A stretch of DNA of 64,000 nucleotides from NCBI RefSeq assembly GCF_008017535.1, contig NZ_VRUA01000019.1, positions 1-64,000 on the forward strand, in the 5' to 3' direction. The stretch is from Ottowia flava. Its GTDB lineage: Bacteria > Pseudomonadota > Gammaproteobacteria > Burkholderiales > Burkholderiaceae_C. Below are positions 25,287-35,734 of this stretch, piece after piece. Below the pieces are notes generated by a model that made no database searches, was not told where the DNA came from, and worked only from the letters and a program-made list of their open reading frames with translations. Each line of letters begins with the position of its first letter. Position 1 is the stretch's first letter. The position numbers and the translations under genes are program-made.

Positions 25287-26849
25287 ATGAACAACCTGAG
25301 GGACCGACTGAACGGCGTCGGGCCGGAGCGGTTGCGAGGCATCCGCCGCGGCATCGAGAAGGAAAGCCTGCGTGCGCGGCCCGATGGGACGCTGGCGCTG
25401 ACACCGCACCCGGCGGCGCTCGGCTCGCCGCTGACGCACCCACGCATCACCACCGATTTCAGCGAATCGCAGATGGAGTTGGTCACCGGCGTTCACCCGA
25501 CGGTGGACGCCGCGCTGTCCGAGCTGGGCGAGATCCACCAGGTCGTCTACCAGGAGATGGCCAACCTGGGCAACGAGATGCTGTGGGTGTCCAGCATGCC
25601 CTGCGGCCTGCCGTCGGACGAGAACATTCCGATTGGCGTGTTCGGCACGTCGAACGTCGGGCGCGCCAAGAGCGTCTACCGCATGGGCCTGTCGCACCGC
25701 TACGGGCGGCGCATGCAGACGATTTCGGGCATCCACTACAACTGGTCGCTGCCGGGCGTGAGCAGCGACGAGTATTTCGCGCTGATCCGCAACTTCCGCC
25801 GCCATGCGTTTCTGCTGCTGGTGCTGTTTGGCGCGTCGCCCACCGTGTGTTCGTGCTTTGTGGCCGGGCGCCCGCACGAATTGCAGCCGCTGGGCGCGCA
25901 CAGCATGTACCTGCCGTACGCCACCTCGCTGCGCATGGGCCGCCTGGGCTACCAGAGCGACGCGCAGTCCTCGCTGGCGGTCAGCTACAACAGCCTGGAC
26001 GGCTACGGCGCTTCTTTGGAAAAAGCGCTGACCGAGCCGTACCCGCCGTACGAGAAGGTGGGCATCCAGAACCCCGGTGGCGACTACAACCAGCTCGACA
26101 CCTCGCTGCTGCAAATCGAGAACGAGTTCTACGGCACCATCCGCCCCAAGCGCGTGATTCAGCCGGGCGAGCGCCCGCTGCACGCGCTGCGCGAGCGCGG
26201 TGTGGAATACGTCGAAGTGCGCCTGATGGACCTGAACCCGTTCGAGACCATCGGCATCAACGCCTCGACCGCGCGCTTTCTGGACGTATTCCTGCTGCAC
26301 TGCCTGCTGACCGAGAGCCCGCCAGACACGCCCGAAGAGATCGCCGCGCTGGCGCGCAACCAGCACCAGACGGCCGCACGCGGACGCGAGCCCGGGCTGG
26401 AACTGGAGCGCGCCGGTCAGAAGGTGAAGCTGACCGACTGGGGCCATGAGGTGCTGGCCGCGTGCGAGCCCATCGCCCAGTCGCTCGATGCCGCGTTGGG
26501 TGGCACCGGGTACTCTGAAGCCTGGCGGGCGGCCAAAGCCGCCTTGAACACGCCCGAACAACTGCCCTCTGCCCGCGTGCTGCAGGCGGTGCAGGCCACC
26601 GAAGGCCAGAGCTTCAAGGACTTTGTCTGCCAGCAATCGCAAAACACGCGCGATGCCTTTTTGATGCAGCCGTACCCCGACGCGCTGCGCGAGCGTTACG
26701 CGCGCATGGCCGCCGATTCGATCGACGAGCAAAAGCGCATTGAGCGCGCCGACACCATGCCTTTCGAGGAGTACCGCCGCCAATACGTGTCGGCCGAGCG
26801 CCTGGGCCTGCTCCCCGACGCGGTGATGGTCGGCGCGGAATCGCCCTGA
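25287..26849 (+). CDS. gshA: Glutamate--cysteine ligase
   Basis: This cytoplasmic enzyme makes gamma-glutamylcysteine, the first and limiting step of glutathione synthesis. The 520-residue length and blocks such as GIEKESLRARPDGTLA, ITTDFSESQMELVTGVHP, SGIHYNWSLP and VEVRLMDLNPFETIGI match the gammaproteobacterial-type (GshA class 1) enzyme also found in many Comamonadaceae. The ATG of MNNLRDRLNG is preceded by a purine-rich AAGGA. gshB is not nearby. Confidence 0.95.
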   Translation: MNNLRDRLNGVGPERLRGIRRGIEKESLRARPDGTLALTPHPAALGSPLTHPRITTDFSESQMELVTGVHPTVDAALSELGEIHQVVYQEMANLGNEMLWVSSMPCGLPSDENIPIGVFGTSNVGRAKSVYRMGLSHRYGRRMQTISGIHYNWSLPGVSSDEYFALIRNFRRHAFLLLVLFGASPTVCSCFVAGRPHELQPLGAHSMYLPYATSLRMGRLGYQSDAQSSLAVSYNSLDGYGASLEKALTEPYPPYEKVGIQNPGGDYNQLDTSLLQIENEFYGTIRPKRVIQPGERPLHALRERGVEYVEVRLMDLNPFETIGINASTARFLDVFLLHCLLTESPPDTPEEIAALARNQHQTAARGREPGLELERAGQKVKLTDWGHEVLAACEPIAQSLDAALGGTGYSEAWRAAKAALNTPEQLPSARVLQAVQATEGQSFKDFVCQQSQNTRDAFLMQPYPDALRERYARMAADSIDEQKRIERADTMPFEEYRRQYVSAERLGLLPDAVMVGAESP

Positions 26850-26948
26850 GTGCGGGCAGCCCGGGCGCGGCGGAGCCTGTGTTGCCCGGCCCTGAACGCC
26901 GAGGGCGGACCGATGGGCGGGCAGGGCGACAAGTGGCTCCGGTTTCAA

Positions 26949-27008
26949 GCATTTTTGGCCTCCAGCCCTACAACCATCTGCGCGGGAAGCTATTAAAAAT
27001 GTAGTAGT
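26949..27008 (+). repeat. Dispersed repeat, copy 9 (forward)
   Basis: It reads TTTTTGGCCTCCAGCCC, then TACAACCATCTGCGCGGG, then AAGCTATTAAAAATGTAG. It lies in the 248-bp gap between gshA and the esterase gene, which holds no other recognisable element. Confidence 0.87.
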
Positions 27009-27097
27009 CTGCAGGCTACAACGGCCAGCGCCTGCGCGCCACGCGCTGCCCAACGCCTTTTCGTTCCCTCCACTCGCGCCGCCCGCCTGACCTGCCC

Positions 27098-27793
27098 ATG
27101 TTCGACCCCGCCGCCCATGCACCTGCTGGCCCTTGCGCCCCGGCCCGCCGCGCCTTCGTGCTGCGCGCGGTCAGCGTGCTGGGCATGGGAGGCACCATCG
27201 CGCTCTTGCACGCCTGTGGGCGCAAGAGCCCGCGCGCCCAGGCCGTGCCGGCGGGCACCACGGTGCTGGCGCTGGGCGATTCGCTGACCTCCGGCGTGGG
27301 CGCCACGCCCGACACCGCCTACCCCGCGGTGCTCGCGCGCCTCACCGGCTGGAACGTGGTCAACGGCGGCTTGTCGGGCGACACCAGCGCGCAGGCGCTG
27401 GCGCGGCTGCCGGCGCTGCTGACCGAACACGCGCCCCAACTCGTCATCGTCAGCATCGGCGGCAACGACTTTCTGCGCCAACTGCCGGAGGCCGATACGC
27501 GCACGAATGTCCACGCCATCTGCCAGCAGGCGCTGGCCAGCGGCGCGCAGGTGCTGCTGGTCGCCGTGCCGCGTGCGACCGTGGCCGCTGCGCTGGGTCA
27601 GATGACCGACCACACGCTGTACGCCGAGGTGGCCAAGGACCTGAACGTCCCGCTGCTGCGCGAAGCCTGGGGCGAGGTGCTGGCCCAGCCGGATCTGCGC
27701 GCCGACCAGGTCCACGCCAACGCGAAGGGGTACGAACAATTCGCTCGCAGCGTGCAGGGCGGGGCGGCGGCGGTGGGGCTGCTGGCGCGCTGA
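27098..27793 (+). CDS. SGNH-family esterase / lysophospholipase-like lipoprotein (TesA type)
   Basis: The 231-residue protein carries block I with the nucleophile Ser62 (ALGDSLTSG), the block III GGND, and the catalytic DQVHAN near the C-terminus, so an arylesterase or thioesterase activity is expected. The N-terminus has an arginine pair, a hydrophobic stretch and LLHAC, so it may be a Tat-exported lipoprotein with Cys40 lipidated; TesA itself is a soluble periplasmic protein. A later ATG (Met30) would destroy the signal, so the longer start is preferred. Confidence 0.87.
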   Translation: MFDPAAHAPAGPCAPARRAFVLRAVSVLGMGGTIALLHACGRKSPRAQAVPAGTTVLALGDSLTSGVGATPDTAYPAVLARLTGWNVVNGGLSGDTSAQALARLPALLTEHAPQLVIVSIGGNDFLRQLPEADTRTNVHAICQQALASGAQVLLVAVPRATVAAALGQMTDHTLYAEVAKDLNVPLLREAWGEVLAQPDLRADQVHANAKGYEQFARSVQGGAAAVGLLAR

Positions 27794-27843
27794 GAGCACG
27801 CGTTCTGACATGCCTCCGAAGCAGGAATATCCACGACTATCGC

Positions 27844-27855
27844 GCCCGAGTGATT
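27844..27855. repeat. 12-bp direct repeat, left copy
   Basis: GCCCGAGTGATT occurs here and again, in the same orientation, exactly 1,500 bp to the right (29344-29355). The pair brackets the transposase remnant and the P-domain fragment. Confidence 0.6.
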
Positions 27856-27944
27856 CAGAGCCCGCCCGAGCCTTTGGGGGTGCGCTGCGAGGGCAACTTA
27901 ATCGCCGTTGTGCGCCTGGAAGCGTTGAGTGGGGGGGTCATGTG

Positions 27945-28808
27945 CTAGTCCACTGAATCCGAAGAATCGGATGTGATGCGTTGAGTTGGATCAGCATATG
28001 CCCACTTCAACGGCTTGGGGTCCTTGTTGTACTGGCGGATATAGCGCATGAGCTTCTTGTCCAGGTCTTTGACCGAGGTGAAGACGCCGCGGCTGATGAC
28101 GTCGCGCTGGATGCGAGCGAACCAGTTCTCCACCTGATTCAGCCACGACGAATATGTCGGGGTGTAGTGCATATGGACGCGCTGATGTTTGGCCAGGAAC
28201 ACTTGCACGAGCGGCGTCTTGTGACTGCTGACGTTGTCGCAGATGACGTGGATCTCGCGGCGCCTGGGTTGACTGGCAAGGATGTCTTCGAGGAAGGTCA
28301 CGAACTGCTCGCTGGTGTGACGAGTGGCGGATTTGCCCAGAACCTCGCCGGTGCCGGTGTTGAGTGCGGCGAACAGGCTGAGCGTGCCGTTGCGCTTGTA
28401 TTCGAAGCCGTGACTCTGGGCGCGTCCGGGCGACAGCGGCAGCATCCGGTCCTTGCGGTCCAGCGCTTGGATCGCCATCTTCTCATCCACGCAAAACACG
28501 GCCGCGTGCGCGGGCGGCTGCAGGTACAGGCCGATCACGTCAGCCGCCTTGGTCTCGAAGTCCGGGTCGTTGGAGACCATGTGGGTATCGAGCCGATGGG
28601 GCTGAACACCGTGCTTGCGCCAGGTGCGCTGGACGGCCGAGAACGACACGTCGCCCAGTTCGGCGGCAAGCTTGCGGCTGCTCCAGTGCGTGGAGCCGTC
28701 TTTGGGTAGATGCTTGAGCGTTCGGTTGAGCACCCTGGCCTCGAGCTTGGCCGTCGGCGTCTTGGGCGTGCGGCCGGGGTGCAAGGACACCAAGCCGGCC
28801 AGCCCCTA
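27945..28808 (-). pseudogene. IS630-family transposase, 5'-truncated
   Basis: The readable frame gives about 283 residues with the DDE triad of IS630/Tc1-mariner transposases: Asp in VFCVDEK, Asp in VICDNVSSH, Glu in SWLNQVENWF (about 83 and 36 residues apart). The frame is entered only at GLAGLVSLHPGRTPK and is closed upstream by a TAG at 28806-28808. The N-terminal helix-turn-helix region, some 70-90 residues in full-length relatives, is missing. No ATG lies at the break; the first usable codon is TTG at 28793. It is therefore a dead remnant. Its 5' break abuts the P-domain fragment. Confidence 0.85.
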
Positions 28809-29235
28809 CGCTGCAAATGCCGCAGTCCACTTCGAGACGAACTGGTCATTGCAGGCAAGCTTGCTTCGAATGTCGACTCGGCGTTCGCCATCGCGTACGC
28901 GCAAGATCCGAAACGCAGCCAATCGTCGCTGCAAGCCATTCCCGACTTCACGCTGGTCAACGCGCTTCAGGGCGTTCGCTACCAGGAAATGCGCCTCATC
29001 GACGAGTTCACCGGCGGTGATCAGACGATGGACGAATTCCAAGTGCTGATGGACGGCAGCGACGTTTGCCTGGGTTCGGTCGGCATCGTGGTGGAGTCGC
29101 CGGCCGGCACCAAGTCCATCCTGAAAATGCCGCTGGACCACCTGGGGCAGGAGCAGGTCAAGGATTTCACGAACTACGGATTGGGCAGCTACGCCTTCTA
29201 CGGTGAGCGCGCGTGGACAGTGGAAGGTCTACGCC
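28809..29235 (+). pseudogene. Fragment of a protease P-domain (subtilisin/kexin-type), broken at both ends
   Basis: The plus-strand frame encodes about 140 residues with no start codon of its own. The region VCLGSVGIVVESPAGTKSIL followed by DFTNYGLGSYAFYGERA and WTVE has the pattern of the P/homo-B domain (..SPSGT..L ... F....GE...WTL) that follows the catalytic domain of S8 peptidases. No catalytic triad is present in the window. The piece ends in frame at 29306, but similarity fades after the WTVE block. I infer that an S8 peptidase gene was destroyed by the neighbouring IS630 insertion or a deletion. Confidence 0.55.
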
Positions 29236-29343
29236 GCAGCATCCAACCCGACGCGCTATCCCACCGACGATGGGGTAGGCCCCAGTTGTGCTGCGGCACC
29301 GGCTGATGGTGTGTTCGCGCCCCAAGCTACGCTCCGCGTGCAT

Positions 29344-29355
29344 GCCCGAGTGATT
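29344..29355. repeat. 12-bp direct repeat, right copy
   Basis: Identical to 27844-27855 (GCCCGAGTGATT). The next bases on each side differ, so the match is exactly 12 bp. Confidence 0.6.
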
Positions 29356-29454
29356 GCGCAATAGTGCCTCGGCAAGACCCAGCCGGGTGCTGCTCTACCG
29401 ATGCCCTGTTCTGCCACGAGCCCATGGCACAATCGCGCCGCCGCCTGCGCGCGG

Positions 29455-29546
29455 CACACGCTGGGGGTGCCCCGCGGGCCCTGGGCCGGCGCGGGCTGAG
29501 AGAGTCCCTTCGAACCTGATTGAGGTCATCCTCGCGCAGGGAAGCC
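29455..29546 (+). ncRNA. TPP riboswitch (THI element)
   Basis: The conserved THI landmarks occur in order: GGGGTGCCCC (29464 on), GGGCTGAGA (29493-29501), CCCTTCGAACCTGAT (29506-29520) and CGCGCAGGGAAG (29533-29544). They bind the pyrimidine and pyrophosphate of thiamine diphosphate. It lies 82 nt upstream of cytX, which suggests that TPP turns the transporter off. Confidence 0.93.
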
Positions 29547-29556
29547 CGCTCATCCG

Positions 29557-29586
29557 GCCGCGTTCGCCCACCTTGGGCCACGCGGC
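29557..29586 (+). promoter_or_regulatory. Hairpin in the riboswitch expression platform
   Basis: GCCGCG pairs with CGCGGC, and an inner GCCC pairs with GGGC. No U-run follows, so control by translation or by alternative pairing with the aptamer is likelier than intrinsic termination. Confidence 0.4.
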
Positions 29587-29627
29587 GCGAGCGATTTCCT
29601 TGTGCCGTGCCGCACGGAATCCGCCGC

Positions 29628-30920
29628 ATGAGCCCAACCGCTTCTTCCCCTTCCTCTTCCTCTCCTGCCGCTGCCAACGAAGCACTGGCGCCGTTGCCGG
29701 CCGACCGGCGCGTGTTCCGCTGGCACGACCACGCGTCGCTGTGGTTCAGCCTGGGCGTGGGGCTGCTCGTCATGCAGGTCGGCGCCTACCTGATGCCGGC
29801 GCTGAGCCCGCGCGAGGCGCTGGCGGCGATCGTCTTTGGCTCGCTGATCGGCGCGGGGCTGCTGGGCTGGGTCGCCAAGCTGGGTTGCGACAGCGGCCTG
29901 GCCAGCGCGGGGCTGATGCACGCGGCCTACGGGCGGCGCTTCGCCGGCCTGCCGATCATCTTGAACATCGTGCAGCTGGTGGGCTGGGGCACGTTTGAAT
30001 TGGTGGTGATGCGCGATGCTACCGTCGCCATTGGTCGCCAGTCGGGCGGCATGGCGGCCAGTTGGTGGCCAGTGGCGGCCACGCTGCTGTGGGGCGGCGT
30101 GGTGGCGCTGCTGGTCAGCGGGTCGATGGTGCAGCTGGTGCGCCGCGTGATCGCGCGCGTTGCGCTGCCGCTGGTGGTGCTGTCGCTGCTGTGGCTGTCC
30201 TGGCAATTCCTGGGCATGGCGCAGGCGCAAGGCCTGGCGCAGCTGTGGGCGCGCCCGGGCGAAGGCGGCATGGGCGTGATGCCCGCGCTGGACCTGGTGA
30301 TCGCCATGCCGATTTCGTGGCTGCCGCTGGTGGCCGACTACGCGCGCCACGGCATGAGTGGCCGCAGCGCGCTGCGTGGGACGTGGCTGGGATACGCGCT
30401 GGCCAACATCTGGTGCTATGCGCTGGGCGTGCTGGTGGCGCTGACCCTGCCCAGCAAAGACCTCGTGACGGCGCTGCTGCTCGCGCAGGGCGGGCTGATC
30501 GCGTTGTCGCTGATCCTCGTGGACGAAGTGGACAACGCCTACGGCGACGCCTATTCCGGCGCCGTGTCGGCCCACAGCCTGCTGCCGCGTTGGAGCGTGC
30601 GGCGCTGGGGCTTATTGCTGGCGCTGGGCTGCACCGCGCTGGCGCTGGTGCTGCCGATGCACAGCCTGGAGCCGTTTCTGCTATTGCTCAGTTCGGTCTT
30701 CGTGCCGCTGTTCGGCGTGATCCTGGGCCGCCTGGCGTTGGGTGTTGACGTGGGCGCCGCGCTGCAGCGCGCGCGCAGCGTGCACGGGGTGCCGGTGGCG
30801 CTGTGGCTGGGCGGCATCGCCTTCTACCACCTGCTGCCCCAGTGGCTGCCGGGCTGGGGCGCGGCGCTGCCGACGCTGGCCGTGTGCTTTGTGCTGGCGC
30901 GGTTGACGCGCGGGCGTTGA
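29628..30920 (+). CDS. cytX: Hydroxymethylpyrimidine permease CytX (NCS1 family)
   Basis: The 430-residue membrane protein has about 11-12 hydrophobic segments and resembles the cytosine permease (NCS1) family; a broken helix reading ALDLVIAMPISWLPLVADYARH is typical of CytX. CytX transporters take up the thiamine precursor hydroxymethylpyrimidine, and the TPP riboswitch just upstream supports that assignment over cytosine uptake. The ATG at MSPTASSPSSSS follows the riboswitch; earlier in-frame codons lie inside the aptamer. It is a single-gene unit. Confidence 0.9.
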   Translation: MSPTASSPSSSSPAAANEALAPLPADRRVFRWHDHASLWFSLGVGLLVMQVGAYLMPALSPREALAAIVFGSLIGAGLLGWVAKLGCDSGLASAGLMHAAYGRRFAGLPIILNIVQLVGWGTFELVVMRDATVAIGRQSGGMAASWWPVAATLLWGGVVALLVSGSMVQLVRRVIARVALPLVVLSLLWLSWQFLGMAQAQGLAQLWARPGEGGMGVMPALDLVIAMPISWLPLVADYARHGMSGRSALRGTWLGYALANIWCYALGVLVALTLPSKDLVTALLLAQGGLIALSLILVDEVDNAYGDAYSGAVSAHSLLPRWSVRRWGLLLALGCTALALVLPMHSLEPFLLLLSSVFVPLFGVILGRLALGVDVGAALQRARSVHGVPVALWLGGIAFYHLLPQWLPGWGAALPTLAVCFVLARLTRGR

Positions 30921-30940
30921 GCGGGCCGATCAGCGTCTGC

Positions 30941-31000
30941 TGCAAATTCAGGAGCTGGCCGCGCAAGTGGTTGTAAGGCCAGCTCCGGATTTCATTTGAA
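30941..31000 (-). repeat. Dispersed repeat, copy 10 (reverse)
   Basis: On the minus strand it reads GAAATCCGGAGCTGGCC, then TTACAACCACTTGCGCGG, then CCAGCTCCTGAATTTGC. It lies between the convergent stops of cytX and sbcC. Confidence 0.82.
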
Positions 31001-31019
31001 ATAGGGGATTCGCTGCCGC

Positions 31020-34000
31020 TCAGTAGACCAGCCGCGAATGCCCCACGCCGCCGCCTTTGTCGACGCGGATCTGCACCGGGATGCGCTCCTTCAGCGCCTC
31101 CACGTGGCTGATCACGCCGATCATCTTGCCGCTGGCGTTCAGCGCGTCGAGCGCCGCGAGGGCGACCTCCAGCGTGTCGCCGTCCAACGTGCCAAAGCCT
31201 TCGTCCAGGAACAGCGAATCGATCGAGGTCTTGTGGCTGACCAGGTCCGACAGCGCCAGCGCCAGCGCCAGGCTGACCAGAAAGCCTTCACCGCCCGACA
31301 GCGTGCGCGTGTCGCGCGCCACGTCGCCCTGCCAGCCGTCGACCACTTCCAGCTCCAGCTCGCCCGTCGCCCTGCGCCGCAGCGTGTAGCGCCCGTGTAG
31401 GCGCGCGAGGTGCTGGTTGGCCAGGTGCAGCAGATGGTCCAGCGTCAGCCCCTGCGCAAACCGGCGGTACTTGTCGCCCTTGGCCGAGCCGATCAGCCCG
31501 TCCAGCCGCTGCCACAGATCGCTGTCGGCGCGCTGCTGGTCGATGCGGGTCAGCAGCGCCTGCTGGCCGCTGCGGCGCGCGGCGTCGGCGTCCAGCTGGG
31601 TGCGGATTTTCGAGAGTTGAGCGATGCATTCGTCCCGCTGCGCCTGCAGCTGATCGATGCGCGCCTGCAACGCTTCGGGCGCTTCGTCGGTCAGGGCCTG
31701 CGTGGCCAGTGCGGTGTGGCGCGCCTGCGCTTCACCCAGCAGCGTGGCGGCGCGCTGCGCCTCGGTGCTCAGGCGGGCGTCCCAGGCCGTCAGGCGTTCG
31801 TGTTCGTCGGCGGGCAATAGGGCGGCGTGGTACGCGGCTTCGTCGCTCAATGGGCTGGCGTGCAGGGCGGCGGCCCAGGTGGCGGTGGCCTGTTCGGCCT
31901 CGGCCTGTGCGCGAGCGTGCTGCGCCTGCGCCGCTTCCAGCCGGCCCGCCAGCGTGTGACGGGTGTGGGTGATGTGCTCGACCGTTGACGCAGCTTCGGC
32001 CAGCGTCGTGGGCAGTGCCAGCGTGTTCGCAGTGTCGGGCGCGGCCACCGCCGGTGCGGTCTGCGCGCGCGCCGTCCACAGCGTGGCGTCGGCGTCGGCG
32101 CGCTCGGTGGCGGCGCGTTGCGTGCCGATGTCGAGGGCCAAGGCCTGCAGGCGCTGCTGCGTGGCCTGCCAGCGTTGCCATTCGGCCGCGCGTTCGGCCA
32201 GCCAGGGCGCGGCGGCGTCGTCCGCTTCCGGCACGGCGTGGCCGGCGTCGGCCAGCGCGCGGGCCAGTGCCGCGTGCACGGCGTCCAGCTCGTCCTGCGC
32301 CGCGCGCTGCTGCTGTGTGGCGGCTTCCTGGCGCTGGCCCAGCTCGGTCAGCGATTGCTGCAGGCGTTCGCGCGCATGCTGCGCGGCTTGCAGTGCCTGG
32401 GCGCTGTGGGCAGCGGCCTCGGTGGCGCGGCTCAGGGCCTGCTCGGCGGCTTCGGCTTGGGCCAGCGCTTGCGCCAGGCGTTGCGTGCGCGCATCGCTGG
32501 CCTGCGCGGCTTGGGTCAGGACTTCTTCGCGCGGCCAGGCGTCGGCGGCGGGGACGTTGGTGTCTGGCCCAGCCTGGTCCAGCAAGGTTTGCCAGCGTTG
32601 GGCGGCGGCGCTGGCATCTTCCTGCAGCTCGGTCGCCTGAGCCTTGCCTTGATCGACCTGGGTCTGCGCCGCGGCGGCGTTGGCTCGGCATTGCTCGCCC
32701 TGCGTGCGCAACGCGTCCAGCGCGGTTTGGGCGGCGTGCAGCGCTTGTTCGGTCTCGCCGACGTTCAGCGCGGCATACGCGGCGATGGCTGGGTGTTCGC
32801 TTGCGCCGCACAGCGGGCAGGCTTCGCCCGGCTGCAGCGCGTGGCGGTGCGCCTCCAGGCTTTGGATGCGCTGTTCTTGCGCCAGCAGTTTCTGTTTGTC
32901 GCCCACGACGCTTTGCTGCGCCTTGAAGCGCTCGCGCAGGGCGGGCAGCGTCTGGGTCAGCCGGTCCAGCGCGGCCTGGTCGGCCGCCTGGCGTTGTTGC
33001 CGCGCGGCGATTTGCGCGGCCAGGCGGCGGCGTTGGCGCGCGGCGTCTTCCAGTTGCTGCCACCACTGGCCTTGCTGCTGCGCGGCTTGCCAGTGCGCGC
33101 GCAGGGCGGCCAGGGTGTCGGCGGCGTGGTTGGCCAGCTGTTCCTGCAGCGCGCGGCGGCTGGTGTTCAGCACCGTGTCGGCAGCTTGTTGAGCCTGCTC
33201 GGCGCCCTTGACCGCCGCTTCCTGCTGCTGCAAGCGTTCCTGCAACTGGCCGCGGTCGGCTTCGCCTTGGCGCAGCAGCGCGGCCTGCGCGGCGATGCGC
33301 TGGCGCAGGGCCGTGCGCTGATCGAAACGCAGGCGCCAGTCCGCCATGTGCTCGCCGAGCAACGCGTGGGCGGGGTGCGCGCGCTGGTGGTCGTCGGCCT
33401 GGTCGTGCTCGGCTTGCAGCGCTGCCAAGCGGTTGTGCGCCGCTTGCGCGGCCTGGGTGGCCAAAGCGTGGGCGTGGCGCAGGTGCTGGCCCAGCTGCTG
33501 GTTCAGCGCGCCATCCTCGGTGTGCAGGCGTTCCAGCGCGGCCGCGCTGTCGGTCAACGCTTGCTGCGCGCGCTGCGCTGCCTGGTGCGTGGGTTGCAGG
33601 GCCTGCGCGGGGGCGTGAGCAGCGAGGCGCTGCAATTCGGGCGCGGCGTCGGCGCGGGCTTGCGCGGCAGCGCATTGTGCTTGCTCGGCCTGGGCCAGCG
33701 TTTGGGCGGCCTGGTCGCGCTCGCGTTGCCATTGGCGCAGGCCGCTGGCGCTTTGCAGTTGGGATTGAAGCGCCGTCTGCTCACCGTGCAGGCGGGTGCT
33801 GTCGGCCTGCAGCGCGTCGCGCTGCTCGCTCTCCATCAACTGCACGCCATCGGCCTGCGCCTGCAGCTGCTCCAGCGCGTGGCGCGCGTCACGGGAACGC
33901 TCAAACACGGCTTGCGATATCTGGCCGTAGATCTCGGTGCCCGTTAGCTCTTCCAGCAGTTCGGCGCGGTCGTTGGCGTTGGCGTTCAGGAAGGCCGCAA

Positions 34001-34484
34001 AGCCGCCTTGGGCCAGCAACATCGACCGCGTGAAGCGCGCGAAGTCCAGGCCGGTGAGCGCGGCAACGCGTTTGAGTTTGTCGCCGCTGTGGGTGCTGAG
34101 GATCTCGCCCGCGCCGTGGTCGCCGGTGAGTTGAGCCAGCTCGACCTTGGGCGCCTGCAGCGCGCCGTCGATGCGGTCGCGTGCGCGGCGCTGGCTCCAG
34201 AATGCGCGGTAGGCCGTGCCTTTGACCTCGAACACCACTTCGGCCAGACAGTCGGCGGTGTGGCGCGTCATTAGCTCGTTGCTTTGGCCGCCCACGCTGG
34301 GCAGGCGCGGCGTCTGGTGGTACAGCGCCAGGCAAATGGCGTCGAGCAAGGTGGATTTGCCGGCGCCCGTCGGCCCGGTGATGGCGAACAGGCCGTTGTC
34401 CTTGAACGGCGCTTGGCGGAAGTCGACCGTCCATTCGCCCTTGAGCGAATTCAGGTTCTTCAAACGCAGGCTGAGGATTTTCAT
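31020..34484 (-). CDS. sbcC: SbcC, ATPase subunit of the SbcCD nuclease
   Basis: A Rad50-like SMC protein of 1,154 residues that works with SbcD to open hairpins and trim DNA ends. Walker A is GPTGAGKST (residues 37-45). The centre is a very long Gln/Ala-rich coiled coil broken by the zinc hook CPLC (Cys556 and Cys559). The signature motif LSGGEG starts near residue 1062 and is followed by the Walker [13 protein letters not shown]. The ATG overlaps the sbcD stop by 4 bp. The alanine- and glutamine-rich coil gives strong open frames on the other strand, which are not genes. Confidence 0.95.
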   Translation of the reverse strand: MKILSLRLKNLNSLKGEWTVDFRQAPFKDNGLFAITGPTGAGKSTLLDAICLALYHQTPRLPSVGGQSNELMTRHTADCLAEVVFEVKGTAYRAFWSQRRARDRIDGALQAPKVELAQLTGDHGAGEILSTHSGDKLKRVAALTGLDFARFTRSMLLAQGGFAAFLNANANDRAELLEELTGTEIYGQISQAVFERSRDARHALEQLQAQADGVQLMESEQRDALQADSTRLHGEQTALQSQLQSASGLRQWQRERDQAAQTLAQAEQAQCAAAQARADAAPELQRLAAHAPAQALQPTHQAAQRAQQALTDSAAALERLHTEDGALNQQLGQHLRHAHALATQAAQAAHNRLAALQAEHDQADDHQRAHPAHALLGEHMADWRLRFDQRTALRQRIAAQAALLRQGEADRGQLQERLQQQEAAVKGAEQAQQAADTVLNTSRRALQEQLANHAADTLAALRAHWQAAQQQGQWWQQLEDAARQRRRLAAQIAARQQRQAADQAALDRLTQTLPALRERFKAQQSVVGDKQKLLAQEQRIQSLEAHRHALQPGEACPLCGASEHPAIAAYAALNVGETEQALHAAQTALDALRTQGEQCRANAAAAQTQVDQGKAQATELQEDASAAAQRWQTLLDQAGPDTNVPAADAWPREEVLTQAAQASDARTQRLAQALAQAEAAEQALSRATEAAAHSAQALQAAQHARERLQQSLTELGQRQEAATQQQRAAQDELDAVHAALARALADAGHAVPEADDAAAPWLAERAAEWQRWQATQQRLQALALDIGTQRAATERADADATLWTARAQTAPAVAAPDTANTLALPTTLAEAASTVEHITHTRHTLAGRLEAAQAQHARAQAEAEQATATWAAALHASPLSDEAAYHAALLPADEHERLTAWDARLSTEAQRAATLLGEAQARHTALATQALTDEAPEALQARIDQLQAQRDECIAQLSKIRTQLDADAARRSGQQALLTRIDQQRADSDLWQRLDGLIGSAKGDKYRRFAQGLTLDHLLHLANQHLARLHGRYTLRRRATGELELEVVDGWQGDVARDTRTLSGGEGFLVSLALALALSDLVSHKTSIDSLFLDEGFGTLDGDTLEVALAALDALNASGKMIGVISHVEALKERIPVQIRVDKGGGVGHSRLVY

Positions 34485-35734
34485 GCGGCCGCTCCGCCGG
34501 CGGCGTCGGTGCCGAGCTGGTCCAGCACCTGGCGGTAGCGCGTGTCCAGCGCGGTGCGCAGTTCTGGCGTCAGCGTTTCCTGCGCCAGCCGACGCGCGAA
34601 GACCTCGTGCGGGCTGAGTTCGTGCAGCGCCTCACCCGCGTCACCCGCCAGTTGCGGCGCGGCCGTGCCGCGCTGGCGGCGCACGCGCAGCACCTGCACC
34701 GGCAGCGCAGCGGTGAGCGCGTCGACGCGCGCGGCCAGGTCGGGCAGGTAGTCGTCTTCCTGCACCGTGACTTCCAGCCACACCGGGCATTCGGCGGTGC
34801 CGGGCGCGGCGGCGGCCTGCAGCGCGGCGGGCAGGGTGATGAGCGAGCCGGCCACCGCAGCCAGCGGCCGGAAGGCGGGCACTGGCAAGGCCTCAATGCG
34901 CTGTACGCCGTCGGCGCCCAGGTCGATCAGCAGCACTTGCTTGGCCTGCCGCGCTTCGTCAAAGCTCAGCGCGATGGGCGAGCCGCTGTAGCGGACGTGG
35001 TCCAGCCCGCCCACTTTTTGCGGCTGGTGGATGTGGCCCAGCGCGATGTAGTCGGCCGGTGGGAAGGCGCTGGTTGGGAAGGCTTCGAGCGCGCCGACGT
35101 AGATCTCGCGCACCGATTCGCTGCGGCTGGCGCCGACGGTGGTCAGGTGCCCGGTGGCGACGATGGGCAGACGTTGGCCGTGGTCCGCCAGGTGCTGCGC
35201 CTGAAGCGCTTGCGCGGCAGCGTAGACGCGCGCGTAGGTGCCCTGGATGGCGCTCTGCAGCGCCAGCTGCTTGTCCGCGGCCGACTGGCCGGCGTCGCTT
35301 TGCACCACGTCACGCGCGCGGATGAAGGGCAGGGCGCAGACGATGCAGCCGAGCGTGGCTGCGTCGCCGCGCATGGGCAGCGTCAGCACGTGTTGCGCCG
35401 CGTCGGCATCAACGGCCGCGACGACGTGCGCGTTCAGCTGCGCCAGCAGCGGCTGGTGCTCGCCCAGCACACTGACCGAATCGTGGTTGCCGCCCAGCAC
35501 CAGCAGGGCCACGCCGGCGCGGCACAGGCGGCCGATCAGTTGGTTGTACAACTCGCGCGCGTAGCTGGGTGGCGCGCCGGTGTCGAAGATGTCGCCCGCG
35601 ATCAGCACGGCGTCGACCGCGTGGGCATCCACCTGCCTCAGCAGCCAGTCGATCAGCGCCGCGTGCTCGGCCTGGCGCGTCTGGCCCATGAAGTGCTGGC
35701 CCAGGTGCCAGTCGGAAGTGTGAAGAAGGCGCAT
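34481..35734 (-). CDS. sbcD: SbcD, nuclease subunit of SbcCD
   Basis: A Mre11-like calcineurin-fold phosphoesterase of 417 residues. Metal-binding motifs are visible at the N-terminus: [25 protein letters not shown], and further on TGHLT and ALGHIHQPQ. The start [12 protein letters not shown] is preferred because the first metal motif lies immediately behind it; ten more upstream codons exist. It is translationally coupled to sbcC by the ATGA overlap. Confidence 0.95.
   Translation of the reverse strand: MRLLHTSDWHLGQHFMGQTRQAEHAALIDWLLRQVDAHAVDAVLIAGDIFDTGAPPSYARELYNQLIGRLCRAGVALLVLGGNHDSVSVLGEHQPLLAQLNAHVVAAVDADAAQHVLTLPMRGDAATLGCIVCALPFIRARDVVQSDAGQSAADKQLALQSAIQGTYARVYAAAQALQAQHLADHGQRLPIVATGHLTTVGASRSESVREIYVGALEAFPTSAFPPADYIALGHIHQPQKVGGLDHVRYSGSPIALSFDEARQAKQVLLIDLGADGVQRIEALPVPAFRPLAAVAGSLITLPAALQAAAAPGTAECPVWLEVTVQEDDYLPDLAARVDALTAALPVQVLRVRRQRGTAAPQLAGDAGEALHELSPHEVFARRLAQETLTPELRTALDTRYRQVLDQLGTDAAGGAAA

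Noticed and set aside
31732-33947. Long open frames on both strands inside sbcC
   Set aside because: They arise from the alanine- and glutamine-rich coiled-coil codons of sbcC.
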